The notes under the pieces: generated by a model
Told to the model about the DNA's origin: nothing
Database searches by the model: none
Seen by the model: the letters and a program-made list of their open reading frames with translations, nothing else
Position numbers and translations under genes: made by a program
Assembly (NCBI GenBank): GCA_017457465.1
Contig: JAFTHJ010000066.1
Location: 1 to 8,680, forward strand
From: Clostridia bacterium
Lineage (GTDB): Bacteria; Bacillota; Clostridia; Oscillospirales; CAG-272
DNA: 8,680 bases
Direction: 5' to 3'
Shown: positions 6,349-8,680 of the stretch, in pieces
Numbering within the stretch: the first letter of the stretch is position 1
Layout of the letters: every line of letters starts with the position of its first letter

Positions 6349-6377
6349 ATTATAACACAAAACGACATATTTTTCTA
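6349..6377 (-). promoter_or_regulatory. Extended -10 promoter of the ArsB-like transporter gene
   Basis: On the minus strand TGTTATAAT gives a perfect -10 box (6349-6354) with the TG extension. A partial -35 box, TAGAAA (6372-6377), lies 17 bases upstream. The predicted transcription start near 6342 gives a leader of about 40 bases to the ATG at 6302. The remaining gap up to the next terminator (6378-6487) is AT-rich and shows no further gene. Confidence 0.75.
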
Positions 6378-6482
6378 TATGAATGACAAAAATATTTTCA
6401 AAAGATTAAATTTTGGCTGATTTCCTTACGAACAATAACGGGAAATAAAAAAGAAAACATTTGAAAACCGTATAAATTGGGA

Positions 6483-6522
6483 ATTTAAAGTAAAAGCGGT
6501 GGGCATTTCTGCCCACCGCTTT
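6483..6522 (-). terminator. Rho-independent terminator of the GLUG surface-protein gene
   Basis: A perfect 12-base-pair stem, AAAGCGGTGGGC (6493-6504) with GCCCACCGCTTT (6511-6522), and a 6-base loop. On the minus strand it is followed by TTACTTTAAATT. It lies 43 bases past the stop of the surface-protein gene. The plus strand also has a T-run (TTTTTT at 6527-6532), so the hairpin may work in both directions. Confidence 0.85.
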
Positions 6523-6565
6523 GTCGTTTTTTGCGTTTAATTACTTTTTGAAAATACCGAGAAGG

Positions 6566-8680
6566 TCATTCCGATTTTTTCTTCTTGAGAGCAAACGCAG
6601 CTCCGATGATGGATACCACCGCAAATGCGCTGAATCCGATGCTTGAGCCGCAGCCCTTATCCGATTCGGTTGCCGCAGTCTCCGCATCGGGTGCATTTGT
6701 GCTGTTCTGATATTCACAAGAATCGCACTTACCGTCGTTATCGCCATCGCTATGCTCTCCAATCATAACCGAGCAACCGTAATCACAAGCGTGGTCATTA
6801 TTTTTATCAATATGCTCCTCCATAGCAATGTCGGACTTACCGCACTTTCTGTCACAGATGTGGTCGGTGTTTGCGTCAAGGTGCCCGAGCGCATCTCCCT
6901 CTGTGTGTCCGCAGCCTCTCTTACAGGTAGCGGGAGCAAGGCAAGTAGCCTCTGCCATATCGTGTGCGAGTGCCTCGCTATCTGTATATCCGCACTCTCT
7001 CTTGCAGGTTGCGTGTTCCATACAAGCAACCTCTGTCATGTCGTGTGTCGTTACCGCATCCTTCTTGGTGTTTGAATATTCGTAAGCATAGGAATCATCT
7101 GTGCATCCTCCGAGTTGATTCTTGTAAACAACTGCGGTACCTGAAAGTGTGGGGAGGCTATCCGCACCGAGGCTCTGATGCCACACAACATTTTCGCTTG
7201 ACAAACCGTTTAGCAGGTATGCAACCTCGCCCGAGGCAAACTGTGCTTCGGTCATTTCTATCTCACCGTTTTCCGTGCGGAAGCTGCTGTTTGTTGCGGT
7301 AACATTGAAGTAATAGCTGTTTTTAGCCGTTTCGCCGCCAATGGGAGCAATCTCTGTTATTTGTTTTGATTCCATTCCTGCTCCTAAAACGACCTCGCAA
7401 TTATAAGCAAAGCTGTTTTTCACAGTTGGCGCCTGTGCACCCGCTATCGCTCCTGCGTATACTTTTTTTGCTTCCGCCGAGTCGGTATAGGCAGTTGCCG
7501 TGCAGTCGATCGCATAGCAGTTTTCCACCGTTCCCCAGTATCCCAAAACAGCACCTGCGTTCCAACCCTTGACAGTGGCATTGACCACGCCAAGATTTTT
7601 GATCAATGTTGCGTTCGATGAATAGCCTACCAGTCCTTGAGAGCCGCTTCCTATTGCTCTGAAGTTGGAAATGGTGTGGTTGTTTCCGTCAATCGTGCCA
7701 CTGTAAACAGCGTTTTTGATATCGCCCTTGTCATTTACAGCGTCATTATATACACCGATGGGATACCACCTTCTGTTTTCAAGGTCGATATCAGCTGTCA
7801 GCTTTGCACAGGCATCGGTATCACCTTCAATATTGACCTGCCGCGCAAACCAGAAGAGCTGACCTGCGTTGGAGATTTCATAATAGCCGTCTGCGTTCAA
7901 GGTAGCGCTCTGGTATGTACAAATGTCGCAAAAGCCTTTTGCAACCTCCGAGCCGATATGATAACCCACGGCGAGACAAACCTCGCCAGAGGCGAATTGT
8001 TCAGAGCTCTTAAAGGTAGTGCCGTCGTAACTATCGGTTTCGGAGGTGTCAAGATAAAAGGAATTGGAAAATGTAATGCCACCGTCCACATATCCTACAA
8101 GACTTCCCGTGTTTTTAGTGTTTTCTGTGTTGCTTTCGGTAATGGTTCCTTTATTAAAGCAGCTCATCATATCAACCTTGTGCGCATAGCCCACGATACC
8201 GCCGGTACGCTCTTTATAATTGCTGCGATAGTTGCTTATTCCATAGTTTGTTACATTGCCGATATTGTAGCAATTCTTAATAAGCTCGGACGAATAATAT
8301 CCGACAATGCCACCCAGATTAATGCAGGTATACCCGCCATTTATCGCTTTTGCGCTTACCGATCCTGTGTTGTAGCAGTTTTCAACAGAAGAACCGCTAA
8401 AAAGATGACCGCCGATACCGCCAACATACAAGTTTATGTTTTTGGTGGATACGCCGCAGTCGACCTCTACTGTGCCCATATTATAGCAATTATAGATCGT
8501 TCCGATTAAGTATCCGACAATGCTGCCCGTATAAGCATAGCCGTCGCATGTGTTTTTGAAATAAGAATCCACGATTCCCAGATTTTTCACTTGTGCGGAT
8601 TTTGCGCATCCGAAAAAGCCTACACAAGTCATATTTTCGTTGCAATACAGACCGCTGACCGTGTGTCCGTTGCCGTCAAA
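6566..8680 (-). CDS. GLUG-repeat cell-surface protein (C-terminal part, start beyond right edge)
   Basis: 704 residues are visible and the frame stays open to base 8680. The 16 codons before the first in-window ATG (8632) encode FDGNGHTVSGLYCNEN, a typical GLUG-module opening, so the true start and signal peptide lie outside. Block 1 (about 1-240) has GLUG units such as GGIVGYYSSELIKNCYNIGN (123-142), with others near 52, 87, 160 and 192. Block 2 (about 266-515) restarts with YYEISNAGQLFWFA (266-279) and TIDGNNHTISNF (329-340). Both blocks close with QFASGEV (228-234, 480-486). Residues 546-655 hold Cys/His-rich repeats. The C-terminus is GCGSS (676-680), a hydrophobic span (about 683-698), then KKKKSE, with no LPXTG. 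It is probably an exported, wall- or membrane-anchored adhesin-like protein in which GLUG units form a beta-solenoid; the ligand is unknown. Confidence 0.88.
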   Translation of the reverse strand, partial: FDGNGHTVSGLYCNENMTCVGFFGCAKSAQVKNLGIVDSYFKNTCDGYAYTGSIVGYLIGTIYNCYNMGTVEVDCGVSTKNINLYVGGIGGHLFSGSSVENCYNTGSVSAKAINGGYTCINLGGIVGYYSSELIKNCYNIGNVTNYGISNYRSNYKERTGGIVGYAHKVDMMSCFNKGTITESNTENTKNTGSLVGYVDGGITFSNSFYLDTSETDSYDGTTFKSSEQFASGEVCLAVGYHIGSEVAKGFCDICTYQSATLNADGYYEISNAGQLFWFARQVNIEGDTDACAKLTADIDLENRRWYPIGVYNDAVNDKGDIKNAVYSGTIDGNNHTISNFRAIGSGSQGLVGYSSNATLIKNLGVVNATVKGWNAGAVLGYWGTVENCYAIDCTATAYTDSAEAKKVYAGAIAGAQAPTVKNSFAYNCEVVLGAGMESKQITEIAPIGGETAKNSYYFNVTATNSSFRTENGEIEMTEAQFASGEVAYLLNGLSSENVVWHQSLGADSLPTLSGTAVVYKNQLGGCTDDSYAYEYSNTKKDAVTTHDMTEVACMEHATCKRECGYTDSEALAHDMAEATCLAPATCKRGCGHTEGDALGHLDANTDHICDRKCGKSDIAMEEHIDKNNDHACDYGCSVMIGEHSDGDNDGKCDSCEYQNSTNAPDAETAATESDKGCGSSIGFSAFAVVSIIGAAFALKKKKSE
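6884..7045 (-). repeat. 81-base tandem repeat inside the GLUG protein gene
   Basis: Two adjacent 81-base units (6965-7045 and 6884-6964) encode 27-residue repeats, residues 546-572 and 573-599. They start HDMTEVACMEHATCKREC and HDMAEATCLAPATCKRGC, and each has three cysteines at matching positions. Three shorter relatives follow (residues 600-655) with the pattern H-x-D-x-N/D-x-D-H/G-x-C-D-x-x-C. The region is a Cys/His-rich stalk just before the anchor. Confidence 0.85.

Noticed and set aside
6303..6368. ATG at 6368 as the ArsB-like transporter start
   Set aside because: A perfect extended -10 promoter sits within this stretch, and a strong ribosome binding site precedes the ATG at 6302.
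6541..6762. A 73-codon minus-strand frame over the end of the surface-protein gene
   Set aside because: It is out of frame with the surface protein, has no ribosome binding site and no recognisable domain.
7637..8509. A 290-codon plus-strand open frame
   Set aside because: It is antisense to the GLUG-repeat region. Its length comes from the biased codon composition of the repeats on the other strand.
6884..8520. Repeated short sequences suggestive of a CRISPR array
   Set aside because: The repeats are imperfect, in frame and encode GLUG or Cys-rich protein units. There are no identical repeats with unique spacers.

Overview
The window looks like a chromosomal segment from an anaerobic, fermentative Firmicute of the Clostridia, probably a gut member of the Oscillospiraceae or a related group. 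This rests on several features: a fermentative D-lactate dehydrogenase next to a small 4Fe-4S ferredoxin, a clostridial-type Crp/Fnr regulator, strong AGGAGG-type ribosome binding sites, sigma-A promoters, compact hairpin terminators, and a GLUG-repeat surface protein ending in a Cys-Gly-Ser-Ser / hydrophobic / Lys anchor. The taxonomy is inferred from protein style, not from a marker gene. No RNA genes, insertion sequences, CRISPR arrays or prophage genes were seen.

Region 1 (1-1975) is a redox/fermentation locus. A Crp/Fnr-family regulator (1272-1931, +) is transcribed divergently from a D-lactate dehydrogenase gene (122-1156, -), which is followed 11 bases later by a 4Fe-4S ferredoxin-like gene that runs off the left edge. 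The 115-base gap between the divergent genes holds a near-perfect 16-base palindrome of Crp geometry. It is centred at about -41.5 of the predicted ldhA promoter and just downstream of the predicted start of the regulator's own transcript. This layout suggests activation of ldhA-ferredoxin together with autorepression. A bidirectional terminator closes the regulator gene.

Region 2 (1972-6377) holds three secondary transporters, all on the minus strand: a YfcC/DcuC-family carrier, a neurotransmitter:sodium symporter (NSS) of MhsT size, and an ArsB/SLC13-type ion transporter. The NSS gene and the YfcC gene probably share a transcript starting at a good sigma-A promoter near 4879. The ArsB-like gene has its own extended -10 promoter and its own terminator. 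For two of the three genes the longest open frame does not give the best start, and ribosome binding sites or promoter positions give better ones (4848 and 6302).

Region 3 (6488-8680) is the 3' part of a large cell-surface protein. It has two GLUG-repeat blocks, a Cys/His-rich repeat region with an 81-base tandem duplication, and a C-terminal anchor. The open frame continues past the right edge, so the first in-window ATG is not its start.

There is no clear undescribed multi-gene system here. The points most worth checking are the divergent operator arrangement, the cysteine-rich tail of the lactate dehydrogenase beside a ferredoxin, and the non-LPXTG anchor of the GLUG protein.
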